Positions 32,351-41,603 are shown, numbered from the stretch's first letter. The stretch: 42,991 nt of DNA from an uncultured Lentisphaerota bacterium (GCA_903912445.1 CAIWHP010000231.1:1-42991); one strand, 5' to 3'. A program made the numbers and translations. The notes: a model not told the origin generated them from the letters alone.

Positions 32351-33478
32351 CTAGGCAACAAGCGAGCGGATAGTGCGGCAAACCGAGGCGATCTGCTCGT
32401 CCTCAAGTTCCGGGTACATCGGCAGCGAAAGGATGCGGCCGGCGGCCGCCTCGGTGCAGGGCAGGCGGTCTGCACCTTGCAACCGTCCCCGGTAGGCCGG
32501 CTGCAGGTGAATGGGGACCGGATATAGCACTGCGCTGCCGATCCCCGCCTTGTGCAGGGTCTGCTGCAAGGCATCGCGCTGGTCGGTTTCGATGGTGTAC
32601 TGGTGAAAGACATGCTCGCAGCCCGCGGCCGTGGTCGGCAAGCGCAGCGGCAATCCGGCGAGGCCTTGGCTATAGTGTGCAGCGATTTGCCTGCGGCGGG
32701 CGTTAGCGGCGTCGAGATGGGCGAGTTTGACGCGTAGGATTGCAGCCTGCATTTCATCGAGGCGCGAATTCAGCCCGGGGATTTCACTGACATAGCGCTC
32801 CCGCCAGCCATACTGGCGCAACAGCCGGACCCGCTCCGCCAGGGCCGGATCATGGGTGGCCACGGCGCCGCCATCGCCCAGCGCTCCAAGGTTTTTGGTC
32901 GGATAGAAACTAAAGGCGGAGAGCTGCCCGATTGTTCCCGTGCGCCGGCCACGATAGAAGGCCCCGTGTGCTTGCGCACAGTCCTCCACCACGGTCAGCT
33001 TGTTTTCGTGGGCAATTTTGAGGATCGCATCCATGTCCGCCGGATGCCCGTACAAGTGTACCGGGACGACGGCACGGGCTCCTTTTGCCGGACCAGCCAC
33101 GGCCCCTTGCAGAGCCGCGGGATTCAGGGTGTACGTTGCGGGAGAAATATCCACCAGATACGGCCGTGCACCGATGCGCTCGATGGCGGCGACGGTGGCC
33201 ACGGCGGTATGCGCGACCGTGACCACCAGATCTCCTGGGCCGATGCCCGCCGCGCGCAGGGCCAGTTCGACCGCGTCTGTTCCGTTGGCCACCCCCAGCG
33301 CGTGAGCTGCGCCGAGATAGTGGGCAAATTCCTGCTCAAAGGCCTCGTTCTCGCGTCCGAGAATATACCAGCCACTTTGCAGCACCCTGGCCACAGCCGC
33401 ATCAAGCTCCGCCTTCAGGCGCTGATAGCCTGCGCCAGGATTGGCGGACAAAATGGGCTGTGCTTTCGAGGGGGTCAT
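32351..33478 (-). CDS. DegT/DnrJ/EryC1/StrS aminotransferase
   Basis: This PLP-dependent sugar aminotransferase has 375 residues from the ATG at 33478, which overlaps the upstream epimerase stop in ATGA. Family blocks are GSGWYILGRENEAFEQEFA-like sequence near 34-52, GVANGTDAVELALRAAGIG, VPVHLYGHPADM, VVEDCAQAHGAFYRGRRTG and FSFYPTKNLGALGDGGAV, in which K195 should form the Schiff base with PLP. NSRLDEMQAAIL and LPMYPELEDEQI follow. It converts a keto-sugar nucleotide to an amino-sugar using Glu or Gln as donor. The next upstream gene is an NAD-dependent epimerase/dehydratase, a natural source of the keto-sugar. It is distinct from the WbpE-like aminotransferase at 41600, suggesting a second amino sugar. 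Confidence 0.93.
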   Translation of the reverse strand: MTPSKAQPILSANPGAGYQRLKAELDAAVARVLQSGWYILGRENEAFEQEFAHYLGAAHALGVANGTDAVELALRAAGIGPGDLVVTVAHTAVATVAAIERIGARPYLVDISPATYTLNPAALQGAVAGPAKGARAVVPVHLYGHPADMDAILKIAHENKLTVVEDCAQAHGAFYRGRRTGTIGQLSAFSFYPTKNLGALGDGGAVATHDPALAERVRLLRQYGWRERYVSEIPGLNSRLDEMQAAILRVKLAHLDAANARRRQIAAHYSQGLAGLPLRLPTTAAGCEHVFHQYTIETDQRDALQQTLHKAGIGSAVLYPVPIHLQPAYRGRLQGADRLPCTEAAAGRILSLPMYPELEDEQIASVCRTIRSLVA

Positions 33479-34464
33479 AGATAGTCCTTCAACGTCGCGC
33501 GAAAGTAGTCCAAGGTCCGGCGCAGGCCCTCTGCGAGGCCGATGTGCGGCTGCCAGCCAAGCTGCTGCTGCATCAGGCGCCAATCTGCATAGTAGTCGCC
33601 GATGTCGATCCGTTTCCGTTCGGCGGGGAATTGGCGCAGGACAAAGTTGCCGCCCTTGTTTGCGGCGACGGTCATTTCGGCCAGCTTGGCGAGGCTGACC
33701 ACGCCGTCGCCCCCCAGGTTGTAAACTTGCCCGTTCGCCTGGTCATCGCCGGCCGCCAGCAAGAGCGCCTCCACGACATCGTCCACGTAGGTGAAATCCC
33801 GCAACTGCTCGCCGCCCCATACTTCAAACGGCTGGCCTTCAATCAGGAGCCGGATCCAGATCCCGAGAAAAGTTTGGCGTGCATCTTTGATGCGCATGCG
33901 CGGGCCGTAGGTGTTGGTCAGGCGCAAGGCGCAAGCCCGGATGTCATACACATTGTTGTAGAGGATGTGGTACCACTCGCCGGCCATCTTGTTGATGCCG
34001 TTCACATCCACGGGCCGCAACGGATGGCCCTCGTCCACGGGCAGGCGGTCGGGTTTGCCGTAGATCTGGCGCGTGCTGGCGAAGACGACCTTGATGCCGG
34101 GGTTATATTTGCGGCAGGCCTCCAGGATCGAAAGCTGGGCGCGCGCGTTGATCTCCAAGTCTGTGAAGGGGTCCTCCATCGAGTCCATGTGGCTGGTCTG
34201 GCCCGCCAAGTTGAAGAGATAGGCCTGTCCCTGCACAAGATACTTCATGCTGTGCTCATCCCGGACATCCGAGATGTTAACCCGCACCCGGTCCTCGATG
34301 CCGGCGATGTTGAACAGGTTGCCTCCGTATTCAGGGATGAGGCTGTCCACCAGGGTCACCTGCGCCCCCAACTCCACGAGGCGCCGGGCCAGGTTGGATC
34401 CGATGAAGCCCAAGCCGCCGGTGATCAGCACCTTGCTGTGGGCATAGGTTGGATAGTTATTCAT
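33475..34464 (-). CDS. NAD-dependent sugar epimerase/dehydratase with atypical active site
   Basis: This 329-residue extended short-chain dehydrogenase family protein has a Rossmann-fold start VLITGGLGFIGSNLARRL (GxxGxxG at 16-22). LFNLAGQTSHMDSMEDPF, VFASTRQIYGKPDRLPVDEG and ALRLTNTYGPRM follow, then RDFTYVDDVVEAL. The expected YxxxK appears as N155-G-I-N-K159, so the catalytic Tyr is replaced by Asn while Lys remains. I checked this in the nucleotide sequence (GTGAACGGCATCAACAAG). Substrates of such enzymes are nucleotide sugars; 4-epimerase or 4,6-dehydratase action is inferred. The gene overlaps the methyltransferase stop by 8 bp and the aminotransferase start by 4 bp. Either this is a variant subfamily or its activity is altered. 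Confidence 0.87.
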   Translation of the reverse strand: MNNYPTYAHSKVLITGGLGFIGSNLARRLVELGAQVTLVDSLIPEYGGNLFNIAGIEDRVRVNISDVRDEHSMKYLVQGQAYLFNLAGQTSHMDSMEDPFTDLEINARAQLSILEACRKYNPGIKVVFASTRQIYGKPDRLPVDEGHPLRPVDVNGINKMAGEWYHILYNNVYDIRACALRLTNTYGPRMRIKDARQTFLGIWIRLLIEGQPFEVWGGEQLRDFTYVDDVVEALLLAAGDDQANGQVYNLGGDGVVSLAKLAEMTVAANKGGNFVLRQFPAERKRIDIGDYYADWRLMQQQLGWQPHIGLAEGLRRTLDYFRATLKDYL

Positions 34465-35353
34465 GGGCGTGATGCGTCTCGCGCTTGACGACGCTCATTC
34501 CTTTCCATCGGGTGGTTACGGGTGACGGGAATCTGTCCAAGCTGTCGAATTCGGCAACGATGTCCCACGCCTGGCCCAGCGCAGCGCGGAACTGTTGTCG
34601 CGAGAATATCCGGCAAGGGTAGCTGGCCTGGTAGATCTCGGCGGGGACATGCTGGACACACAGCCGGTCAGCCGGCCCATCCCAAAAGGGTGTGCGATCG
34701 ACCAGGAGTTGGTCACATGGCAAGCTTAGCAACATGTGCAACGTCACGTACGGATCTTCCAGATATTGTAGAACGCCACTCACGACGATCACCCCGGGGG
34801 TGGTTTCGGCGAGGCAGTCCTCGGTCCGCTCATAGAACTTGAGCTGTTCGTCTTGAAAGTGTTTTCTTCCCGTCTGAACATGGCGGGGCTGCTCGATCAC
34901 ATTCCAGCGAACGTCATGCAGACCTTTCAAGAAAGCGCGGTTTTGAAAATAGGTGCTGCCCAGCGAGCCGCCGAAGTCGAGCACGTTGAGGCGGCCGCCG
35001 GCGCGCGCTGCCGCCCACATCAGCCCGGCCAGCAGCGGCCAGGCATACTGCACTTCATCGAAGAGGACCGAATCCCGCTCGTAGACCGCTTCGCCGCGTT
35101 TGACCTTGAGTAAGGCTGCCGTGGTTTTCTGCAGGATGGCTTCGTCATCGTATCCGGTGCTGTCCGCAACCGCAGCAGCCCAGTCCGGATAATCGCCGGA
35201 CAGGTGCAAGTACTCTTTCGGCGGATCTGTTCTTTGCTTTCCCGCGCGCAAGGCGCGGCATCCCGCCAGCAAAAAAGGCGGGGTCATCAACTCGAGCAGT
35301 CGGCTGGGTTTCATGATAAACAAAGGATCGGGTGAAGGTCGTGTGTGGTCCAT
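34457..35353 (-). CDS. Putative methyltransferase, TIGR04325 (LIC12133) family
   Basis: This 298-residue protein starts at an ATG at 35353, with a second candidate at 35314 (MKPSRLLELMTPP). Neither has a strong ribosome site. The family signature is clear: EAVYERDSVLFDEVQYAWPLLAGL (split here as VYERDSVLF and YAWPLLAGLMW), then LNVLDFGGSLGSTYFQNR (residues 122-139), WNVIEQPRHVQTGRKHF and VIVVSGVLQYLEDPY. These proteins are predicted SAM-dependent methyltransferases found in surface-glycan loci of many bacteria. It sits after a 77-bp gap and is followed by the epimerase. Methylation of a sugar or chain end is inferred. Confidence 0.9.
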   Translation of the reverse strand: MDHTRPSPDPLFIMKPSRLLELMTPPFLLAGCRALRAGKQRTDPPKEYLHLSGDYPDWAAAVADSTGYDDEAILQKTTAALLKVKRGEAVYERDSVLFDEVQYAWPLLAGLMWAAARAGGRLNVLDFGGSLGSTYFQNRAFLKGLHDVRWNVIEQPRHVQTGRKHFQDEQLKFYERTEDCLAETTPGVIVVSGVLQYLEDPYVTLHMLLSLPCDQLLVDRTPFWDGPADRLCVQHVPAEIYQASYPCRIFSRQQFRAALGQAWDIVAEFDSLDRFPSPVTTRWKGMSVVKRETHHAHE

Positions 35354-35430
35354 CCCGCATGAGCCGTGGATGCTCCCTTCTGCTTATGGCCTTGCGCACC
35401 GACAGGGCCCTGCATTCTAGGGCGCTCCGC

Positions 35431-36654
35431 TCATGACTGCGCCGCGTTCTGGCGCGCTGGATGAAGGTGTCGCGCGGCCTCGTAGTCCTCGACCCGCTGG
35501 CGCGCGATGGCCAGCCAACTGATTTCTTTGGCCTTCATGATGCCGCAGGCTCCGAGCCGCCTCCTCACGTCCTTGGCTTCCAGTTCACGCAAGGCGCGTG
35601 CGAGATCGTCCGTGCTCCCTTCTGCGTACTGGAGGCCATTGCCTGTTACGCGCTCCACCGCCTGGACACGGTTGCTTACTACAATAGGCAGTCCGCATGC
35701 GGCGGCATCGAGCATGCTGGTCGATTCCTGCTGGGGCCAAACGCCGATGTCCGCAGCGCGGAAGAAGGGTGGCAGGTCGCGGAAGGCGACAAAGGGGTGG
35801 ATCGCACAACCTTCACAGGCGAGGATTTCCGCCGCCTGAGGACCCGAACCCAGAAAGACCGCGCGGAAGGGGTGGCCCTCCTTCCGCAGCACCGTAATGG
35901 CCTGTGCCAGGCGCAACGGGTTTTTCCCCGCGGTGAAGCGGCCCGTATACACGCAGAGCAGCTCCTCGTCGTTCACCCCGAGGCGGCCCCGCAAAGCGCG
36001 ACGCAGGGCGTCATCGGCTGGCGCAGCAGGTGGGTGAAACAGGTCCGTATCCACTCCAAGGATGTCTACGCGTATCTTGCCCCGTGGCACGCCCCAGAAG
36101 CGGATGGCGATATCTGCCGCATCCACGGTGGCCGGGTAGCACTTCACCACCGGCACATTGAGCAGCATGCCCTTGAGGGTGGTGCGCAGCCGGTAACCGA
36201 GGCGGAAAGACCAAGCTTTCTTCGCATATTCGTTGTACAGAGGGAAAACGGAAGCCACCACATGGTTGCCGGTGAAGAGCTTGAATGGGAGGAACGGTTT
36301 GGCCCAGGTGGCCGTCACCGTGGTGGGCCCCAACACGTCGTACGTTTGCACGACATCGGGCCGCAAATCAAACAGCTTGCGCCGCAATCCTGCAATGTGC
36401 AGGCCCCTTTTCCGCGCGTCCAAGGGAAGCCGATGCAGTGTGAAGCCATCGAGCGTGGAAACCTGCGGTTCCACGAAGGGGGGGCCCAGATAGGGTTCGT
36501 AGACGGACTTGTAGAAATCGCTCGTGGCATAGACTTGTGCCGTCGAGGTCACCACATGCACCTCGTGCCCCAAGGCGGCGAGTGCCTTGGGCATGCAGTT
36601 TTCCGCGTAGCCCATCTTCTCGGAGAACCAATCGGTTAAAAACACTATGCGCAC
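35431..36654 (-). CDS. Glycosyltransferase family 4
   Basis: This GT-B protein has 407 residues from the GTG at 36654. That start gives VRIVFLTDWFSEKMGYAENC as the first strand, has GGGAG nine bases upstream, and overlaps the acyltransferase stop by about 10 bp; a longer frame upstream to 36813 would be non-homologous. LGHEVHVVTSTAQVYATSDF and LRPDVVQTYDVLGPTTV form the acceptor domain. LCVYTGRFTAGKNPLRLAQA and FRAVFLGSGPQAAE form the donor domain. The EX7E region reads QQESTSMLDAAACGLPIVVSN, with Asp in place of the second Glu. A 77-bp gap with a small GCCCT/AGGGC hairpin (35406-35422) follows its stop. Donor unknown. Confidence 0.9.
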   Translation of the reverse strand: MRIVFLTDWFSEKMGYAENCMPKALAALGHEVHVVTSTAQVYATSDFYKSVYEPYLGPPFVEPQVSTLDGFTLHRLPLDARKRGLHIAGLRRKLFDLRPDVVQTYDVLGPTTVTATWAKPFLPFKLFTGNHVVASVFPLYNEYAKKAWSFRLGYRLRTTLKGMLLNVPVVKCYPATVDAADIAIRFWGVPRGKIRVDILGVDTDLFHPPAAPADDALRRALRGRLGVNDEELLCVYTGRFTAGKNPLRLAQAITVLRKEGHPFRAVFLGSGPQAAEILACEGCAIHPFVAFRDLPPFFRAADIGVWPQQESTSMLDAAACGLPIVVSNRVQAVERVTGNGLQYAEGSTDDLARALRELEAKDVRRRLGACGIMKAKEISWLAIARQRVEDYEAARHLHPARQNAAQS

Positions 36655-37445
36655 GGGCCTAGACTCCCTTCCACCCTCGAAAAGGTACGCGGGGCCGTGG
36701 AGACCAGCGTCGTATCGGCTGGATACACGCCGCTGACCACCGTGCGGATCCCAACGATTGAACGGTCTCCCAAGCGGCTGCCTTTCAACACGACGGCGCC
36801 GCGGCCGATCCACACATCGTCGCCAACATGCACGGGGCGTGTGTCCGGCTTCTCCACTTCGCCCGTGCCGCTTTGGCGCATGCGTTCGATCACGGCGCGC
36901 CTTTTCCGCCAGTCCGTGGAATGCGTATTGGTGTCATAGATGCAAACCTCGTAGGAAATCATCGCATAGTCCCCGATGGTTACCTGCTCCTCGCAGCGTA
37001 TGTCTCCGCCATAGCTGATCCCCGCGTAGGCGCCGATCTTCATATGGCCGCCGAACCGCACCAGCAGATCGCTCTGCACCCAGGCGTGCGGTCCGATCTC
37101 CAGCGTGCCGCGATCCACCGCCACCTCGGCGGGAAAACGTTGGGGTGGGGCTATGCGCGCACCCTCCGAAAGGTGCACCCGGGACGCTTGCTGCACGGTC
37201 AGCACCGTGTTCGCCACTTGGCAACCGTCGCCGATGGTCACCTGACAACCGTCATGCACGGACAAAACCGCGTTCACTACGCTGCCGCGCCCGATGCGCA
37301 GGACGGCATTGCGGCCGACGCGGATACGCGACCCCTGCAGCAGCGTGCCCGCGCCCACGACAAACTCGGCGGACGGATCGATCTGCGCCTCGTACGGCGG
37401 AGTCCGCGCGAACAGCCGCGCCAGCCATCCCTGTCGTATACTCAT
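36645..37445 (-). CDS. Left-handed beta-helix acyltransferase
   Basis: This 266-residue protein is built mainly of hexapeptide repeats, such as IRVGRNAVLRIGRGSVV, TIGDGCQVANTVL and HVGDDVWIGRGAVVLKGSRL, with spacing typical of LbH O-acetyltransferases (WcaB/WbbJ-like). YDTNTHSTDWRKRR contains a candidate catalytic His in the loop and GDRSIVGIRTVVSGVYP closes the helix. It probably transfers an acetyl group from acetyl-CoA to a sugar hydroxyl. The ATG at 37445 overlaps the Wzt stop and has GGGAGGG six bases upstream. It differs from the N-acetyltransferase at 39935, so it may O-acetylate the glycan. Specificity is inferred. Confidence 0.85.
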   Translation of the reverse strand: MSIRQGWLARLFARTPPYEAQIDPSAEFVVGAGTLLQGSRIRVGRNAVLRIGRGSVVNAVLSVHDGCQVTIGDGCQVANTVLTVQQASRVHLSEGARIAPPQRFPAEVAVDRGTLEIGPHAWVQSDLLVRFGGHMKIGAYAGISYGGDIRCEEQVTIGDYAMISYEVCIYDTNTHSTDWRKRRAVIERMRQSGTGEVEKPDTRPVHVGDDVWIGRGAVVLKGSRLGDRSIVGIRTVVSGVYPADTTLVSTAPRTFSRVEGSLGPCA

Positions 37446-38764
37446 GGAACAGCCCTCCCAGCCTCTTGGGCGCACCAAGCTTGCTCGAAGAAAATACCCC
37501 CATGCGACGCCGGTGGAATCCGACCCGTGCCAAAAAAATCGCCCGCTTCCACCATGAGCAGGGCGGCTTCTTGAATCCAGTCCTGTACCACATCTTTTCG
37601 CCGCACGATCAGGTTGAGGGTATACAGCCCGGGGGAGAGCGGCAGTTTCTCAAGGCGGCAGTTCAGGCAACCCTGCCGCGGGATGCGGGCGAACGTTCCG
37701 GATGCGATTTCGTTGCAGAGCATGGTGATGAACATACCGGTCTGGGAGGTGATGCTGATGGCCGCCGTGATATCCGTCAGGTCGCTGTCGTTTGCGGCCT
37801 CATAGGCGATCTGGAATTCCAGCGACTCCCCGCAAATGGCCACCTCCCGCTTGCCGCCGTCCGCGCCCGCGAGCGCCAGTCCCGTGATGCGAATCTGGCC
37901 CGCACCCTTCCGGTCCTTGCGATCCGACAGGCGCGTGACTGCGATTTGTCCGACCTGCCGCAGGTAATGCTCCACGGCGTTCTCGGTCGGGACCGGGCCG
38001 TAATCGAGCCGGCCGTCCTTCAGGACGAGGACCGAGGAACACAGCGCCGATACCGCCGCCATGTTGTGGCTTACGAACAGGATCGTGCGTCCATCCTTGG
38101 CTACCTGCCCCATCTTCCCCAGGCACTTTTTCTGAAAAGATGCGTCGCCGACCGCCAGCACTTCGTCCACGATGAGGATTTCAGGTTCAAGATGCGCGGC
38201 CACGGCAAAGGCCAGCCGGACATACATCCCGCTGGAATAGCGCTTCACGGGCGTGTCGAGGAACTTCTCGATCTCGGAGAAAGCCACGATCTCGTCGAAC
38301 TTGCGGGCGATCTCCGCCCGCTTCATGCCGAGAATCGTGCCGTTCATATAAATGTTTTCGCGGCCCGTCAGTTCGGGATGGAAGCCCGTCCCGACTTCCA
38401 GCAGCGAGCCGACGCGGCCGTCGATGGTGATTTCACCGCTGGTCGGTTCCGTGATCCGGCTGAGGATTTTCAGGAGCGTCGACTTGCCGGCGCCGTTGCG
38501 TCCGATGATGCCGATGACTTCACCCTGTTGGACTTCAAAGGATACATCCTGTAGCGCCCAGAACTCCTGTTTTCCATCCTGTTCCGCTGCGGCCGTTCTG
38601 TTTTCCGCGGCCGTGGGCCCAAGTTTCGCCATATGCTGCCGCGGATTGCGCCCGCGTATTTTGTGCCACCAATACTGGCATTCGTCCACCAGGGTATGGC
38701 GGCCGATCGTGCCCAGTTCATAGCACTTAGAAAGATTCTGAATTGATATCGCAGGCTGGCTCAT
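37442..38764 (-). CDS. wzt: Polysaccharide ABC exporter ATPase with C-terminal carbohydrate-binding-type domain
   Basis: Wzt hydrolyses ATP at the cytoplasmic face to drive export of a lipid-linked polysaccharide through the Wzm permease. The 440 residues start at the ATG at 38764. The Walker A is IGRNGAGKSTLLK (about 87-99), the Q-loop region has GSLLEVGTGFHPELTGREN, the signature is RYSSGMYVRLAFAVAAHLEP, Walker B is EILIVDEVLAVGD and the H-loop His is in LFVSHNMAAV (H233). LLEVGTGFHPELTGREN is characteristic of this exporter class. Residues about 285-440 form a beta-rich domain like Wzt C-terminal domains that recognise the finished, often capped, O-antigen. The Wzm end is encoded at 42851, separated by the four sugar-nucleotide genes. 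Confidence 0.95.
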   Translation of the reverse strand: MSQPAISIQNLSKCYELGTIGRHTLVDECQYWWHKIRGRNPRQHMAKLGPTAAENRTAAAEQDGKQEFWALQDVSFEVQQGEVIGIIGRNGAGKSTLLKILSRITEPTSGEITIDGRVGSLLEVGTGFHPELTGRENIYMNGTILGMKRAEIARKFDEIVAFSEIEKFLDTPVKRYSSGMYVRLAFAVAAHLEPEILIVDEVLAVGDASFQKKCLGKMGQVAKDGRTILFVSHNMAAVSALCSSVLVLKDGRLDYGPVPTENAVEHYLRQVGQIAVTRLSDRKDRKGAGQIRITGLALAGADGGKREVAICGESLEFQIAYEAANDSDLTDITAAISITSQTGMFITMLCNEIASGTFARIPRQGCLNCRLEKLPLSPGLYTLNLIVRRKDVVQDWIQEAALLMVEAGDFFGTGRIPPASHGGIFFEQAWCAQEAGRAVP

Positions 38765-38771
38765 AACCACG

Positions 38772-39869
38772 TTACCCCGCCACCTTCCGGCTTCGTGCAA
38801 CCGGAGCACTCGCCCCTAACAGAGTTCGCACTATATGTTCCGCGCTGTGTCCATCCCCATACAACGCTCCGGCCGAAACCTGCAGCGTCCTGGCTTTATG
38901 AAAGGCCTTGATAATCGCATCGGTATCGGTGCCGGCGACGATGTTGGCCCCGATCTCGACCAACTCCACCCATTCGGTTTCCTCGCGCAACGTTACGCAA
39001 GGTTTTTCAAAGAAACAGGCTTCCTTCTGCAGTCCACCGCTATCCGTCATGACCAGGCGGCAACGCTCCAGCAACCAGATCATTTGCAAATAACCGACCG
39101 GGTCGATGATGTGCAGGTGAGGGTGTTCACAGTTGATCCGCTGCGCGGCAAGCATTTTTCTCGTTCTGGGATGTAACGGAAAAACAACGGGTTGCTGATC
39201 GGCGATAGCTTTGAGGGCCTCCATGATATTCCCGAGGCGGCCGCGATCATCCGTGTTTTCTGCGCGATGGAGAGTGCTCAAAACAAAGCCGGATTGCGGT
39301 ATGGGCGCTTCCGGCGGGCGGGCCAAAGCTCTATAAAACCGCACGGCATCGTACATCACATCGCCAGACTGCACGACTTTGCCGCCGCAGATCCCTTCCT
39401 TGGCCAGATTGCCGACTGCCGTCGCCGTTGGCGCAAACAGCAGATCGGACACATGGTCGGTGATGACCCGGTTCAGTTCTTCGGGCATGGCCCGGTTATA
39501 GGAGCGCAGACCGGCCTCCACATGGGCCACGGGGATATGCTGCTTTGAGGCGGCCAGCGCGCCTGCCAAGGTCGAATCGGTGTCGCCATAAACGAGCGTC
39601 CAGTCGGGCCGCTCCGCCAATAGAAGGCCCTCAAGCCCTTCGAGCATCCGGCCTGTGTTTTGTCCGTGGGTGCCGCCCCCGACGCCGAGATTCACATCCG
39701 GTTTCGGAATTTTCATGTCATCGAAAAACACCTGGCTCATATTCTGATCGAAATGCTGGCCGGTATGAACCAGAATTTCGCGAATATCCGCATGCGCTTT
39801 AAACGCTCTGGAGACCACGGCGGCCTTCACAAATTGCGGCCGTGCACCAATGACCGTAAGAATTTTCAT
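38772..39869 (-). CDS. wbpI: Non-hydrolysing UDP-sugar 2-epimerase, WbpI/WecB-like
   Basis: This 365-residue GT-B-like epimerase starts at the ATG at 39869 (MKILTVIGARPQFVKAAVV). Family motifs are VHTGQHFDQNMSQVFF, LVYGDTDSTLAGALAA, VAHVEAGLRSYNRAMPEELN, LSTLHRAENTDDRGRL, MTDSGGLQKEACFFEKPCVT and REETEWVELVE. WecB converts UDP-GlcNAc to UDP-ManNAc; WbpI does the same inversion at C2 on the 2,3-diacetamido-glucuronate nucleotide. I favour WbpI because it sits beside WbpD- and WbpE-type genes, and its opening resembles that enzyme in memory. It starts 65 bp after the acetyltransferase stop and stops 7 bp before wzt. WecB activity cannot be excluded. Confidence 0.9.
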   Translation of the reverse strand: MKILTVIGARPQFVKAAVVSRAFKAHADIREILVHTGQHFDQNMSQVFFDDMKIPKPDVNLGVGGGTHGQNTGRMLEGLEGLLLAERPDWTLVYGDTDSTLAGALAASKQHIPVAHVEAGLRSYNRAMPEELNRVITDHVSDLLFAPTATAVGNLAKEGICGGKVVQSGDVMYDAVRFYRALARPPEAPIPQSGFVLSTLHRAENTDDRGRLGNIMEALKAIADQQPVVFPLHPRTRKMLAAQRINCEHPHLHIIDPVGYLQMIWLLERCRLVMTDSGGLQKEACFFEKPCVTLREETEWVELVEIGANIVAGTDTDAIIKAFHKARTLQVSAGALYGDGHSAEHIVRTLLGASAPVARSRKVAG

Positions 39870-39934
39870 TGCCACCCCGTGTGCGCTGCACGGCCCTGTG
39901 CCCGCCGACGAACGCACCGTGCCCTCAAGCCTGC

Positions 39935-40582
39935 TCAGCCTTTGAATTCATCATAGGTTTTCTTCCCTATGGCCAGCGCTGTCGGCAAGGCCTGGTTTTC
40001 TTCCAGGTCCAAGCAGCGCATGGTCCCCGCTTTTTCCTGATAACGGAATCCGCTTTCCGGGCACATAAACAGCCCGTTCCGGTCCTGTTGCTGCAACCGG
40101 TGTCCATGGCGGCTCATCCAGCCGTGCTGGCGCGCCGGGTTCCCCATGACCAGCGCGTAGTCGGGCACATCCTTCACCACAACCGCGCCAGCCCCGATGA
40201 AGGCATACCGGCCGATCGTTACCCCGCAGACAATCGTCGCATTCGCGCCAATCGTGCACCCGCACTTCAACCACGTTTTTTCATAAAGTCCCCGGCGGTT
40301 GACCTGCGCCCTCGGATTGGTCACGTTAGTGAACACACAGGATGGGCCGAGAAAGGCATCGTCATCTATGATCAAGCCGTTGTAGATCGATACATTGTTC
40401 TGAACCTTGACATTGCTGCCGATCACCGCGCCGGCTTCAACGGTTACATTCTGGCCGAGGGTGCAGCGCGCTCCAATCGTTGAGCCCCCCATGATATGGC
40501 AGAAGTGCCAGATCTTTGTGCCCGCGCCAATCGCGGCCCCTTCATCCACATAAGCAGATTCGTGTTTGAAATAGTCGCTCAC
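39935..40582 (-). CDS. wbpD: WbpD-like UDP-sugar 3-N-acetyltransferase
   Basis: This 215-residue LbH enzyme acetylates the 3-amino group of a UDP-2-acetamido-3-amino-glucuronate. It begins [19 protein letters not shown] and has repeated hexads such as [21 protein letters not shown] and [19 protein letters not shown]. Next are [19 protein letters not shown] and [21 protein letters not shown]. The [15 protein letters not shown] and [10 protein letters not shown] pieces are the WbpD/WlbB signature. The C-terminal [13 protein letters not shown] is typical of this family. It lies 13 bp downstream of the oxidoreductase gene and 65 bp before the epimerase, in the Wbp order. Acetyl-CoA is the donor. 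Confidence 0.9.
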   Translation of the reverse strand: MSDYFKHESAYVDEGAAIGAGTKIWHFCHIMGGSTIGARCTLGQNVTVEAGAVIGSNVKVQNNVSIYNGLIIDDDAFLGPSCVFTNVTNPRAQVNRRGLYEKTWLKCGCTIGANATIVCGVTIGRYAFIGAGAVVVKDVPDYALVMGNPARQHGWMSRHGHRLQQQDRNGLFMCPESGFRYQEKAGTMRCLDLEENQALPTALAIGKKTYDEFKG

Positions 40583-40595
40583 CGCCGCCTCCTTG

Positions 40596-41603
40596 TCAGT
40601 ACGACAGCATTTCCATCAGGCGGATGCCCGAGAGTACGTCCTTGCGTGAGGGAAACATATCCCAGCGATTTTCCGCGATGTACCTGTAGAGCGTATCGTG
40701 CCCCTTGCCGTACACATGGTCGATGGTGAAATCGATGTCGGGCTTGGCCAACCCTTCGACATCCCAGAATTCGATCGAGTTCAGGTTCGTGCCCGCCAGC
40801 CGGAAGGTTCCCCGCTCCGCGATCAGGGTGAACTCGGTCCGGTAATTTTGCCGGTAGGTGCTGACGGTCGCATTGATGGTGCCCACCACTCCGCTCTGGA
40901 AGCTCATCGCCGCCGCGACGGAGTCATAGACCTCGAAGCCCCGCAGGCTGCCGCCGATCCCCTTGTGCTCCACGGCATCGCCGAAGAAATAGTGCACCAT
41001 GTCGACATAGTGGCTGGCCTGCGTGTAGAGCACGCCCCCATCGAGCGCCCGGGTCCCGTGCCAGTCGATCTTGAAATAGTCATCGTTGCGGTTCCACAGG
41101 ACGTTGCAGATAAACTGGTGGATTTTTCCCAGCCGCCCGCTGGCGATCAGCTGCTTTGCATAGGCCACCAGGGGGTTGTAACGGTTCTGGTAGACCGGCA
41201 ACAGGACCTTCCCGGCCTTGTCGATGCGCGCAAACAACTCGTAGGCCTCGCGCAGGGTCAGCGAAAGCGGCTTCTCGCAGAGGACATAGGGCGTGTCCGT
41301 ACATTCCGCGATCTCGGCGGCATGCTGCGGGTGCAGGCCGGAGGGCGTCAGCACGGCGGCGACATCCACGCCGCGCAGTAGGCGGTAGTCCGTCACGTAG
41401 GGCACGCCCAGCAGCGCGGCGGCCGCCTGGGCCTTCGACTCGTCCTTATCGCAGACCAAAGCGATCACGAGGCCGCGGTTTGCGCCGATGGCTTCGATGT
41501 GGCGGGCCATGATGCGCCCGCATCCGACCAAGGCCACCTTCTTTACTCCGGCGGGTCCCTGTGCCGCGCCCGCGGTTTCCCGGTGATTTGATGGCAGGTT
41601 CAT
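40596..41603 (-). CDS. Gfo/Idh/MocA oxidoreductase, WbpB/WlbA-like by position
   Basis: This 335-residue NAD(P)-dependent oxidoreductase has a Rossmann start [20 protein letters not shown] (GCGRIM at 27-32). [20 protein letters not shown] holds the family EKP motif (E110-K111-P112). A C-terminal domain follows with [28 protein letters not shown], whose His is the likely catalytic residue. In the Wbp/Wlb pathway this enzyme oxidises C3 of UDP-GlcNAcA to a 3-keto intermediate for WbpE. It resembles general Gfo/Idh members more than textbook WbpB, so the symbol is withheld. The start overlaps the WbpE stop by 4 bp. No WbpA (6-dehydrogenase) is in the window. Confidence 0.87.
   Translation of the reverse strand: MNLPSNHRETAGAAQGPAGVKKVALVGCGRIMARHIEAIGANRGLVIALVCDKDESKAQAAAALLGVPYVTDYRLLRGVDVAAVLTPSGLHPQHAAEIAECTDTPYVLCEKPLSLTLREAYELFARIDKAGKVLLPVYQNRYNPLVAYAKQLIASGRLGKIHQFICNVLWNRNDDYFKIDWHGTRALDGGVLYTQASHYVDMVHYFFGDAVEHKGIGGSLRGFEVYDSVAAAMSFQSGVVGTINATVSTYRQNYRTEFTLIAERGTFRLAGTNLNSIEFWDVEGLAKPDIDFTIDHVYGKGHDTLYRYIAENRWDMFPSRKDVLSGIRLMEMLSY

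Noticed and set aside
35406-35422. GCCCT/AGGGC hairpin after the GT4 gene
   Set aside because: The stem is only 5 bp with a 7-nt loop and no U tract follows, so I do not call it a terminator.
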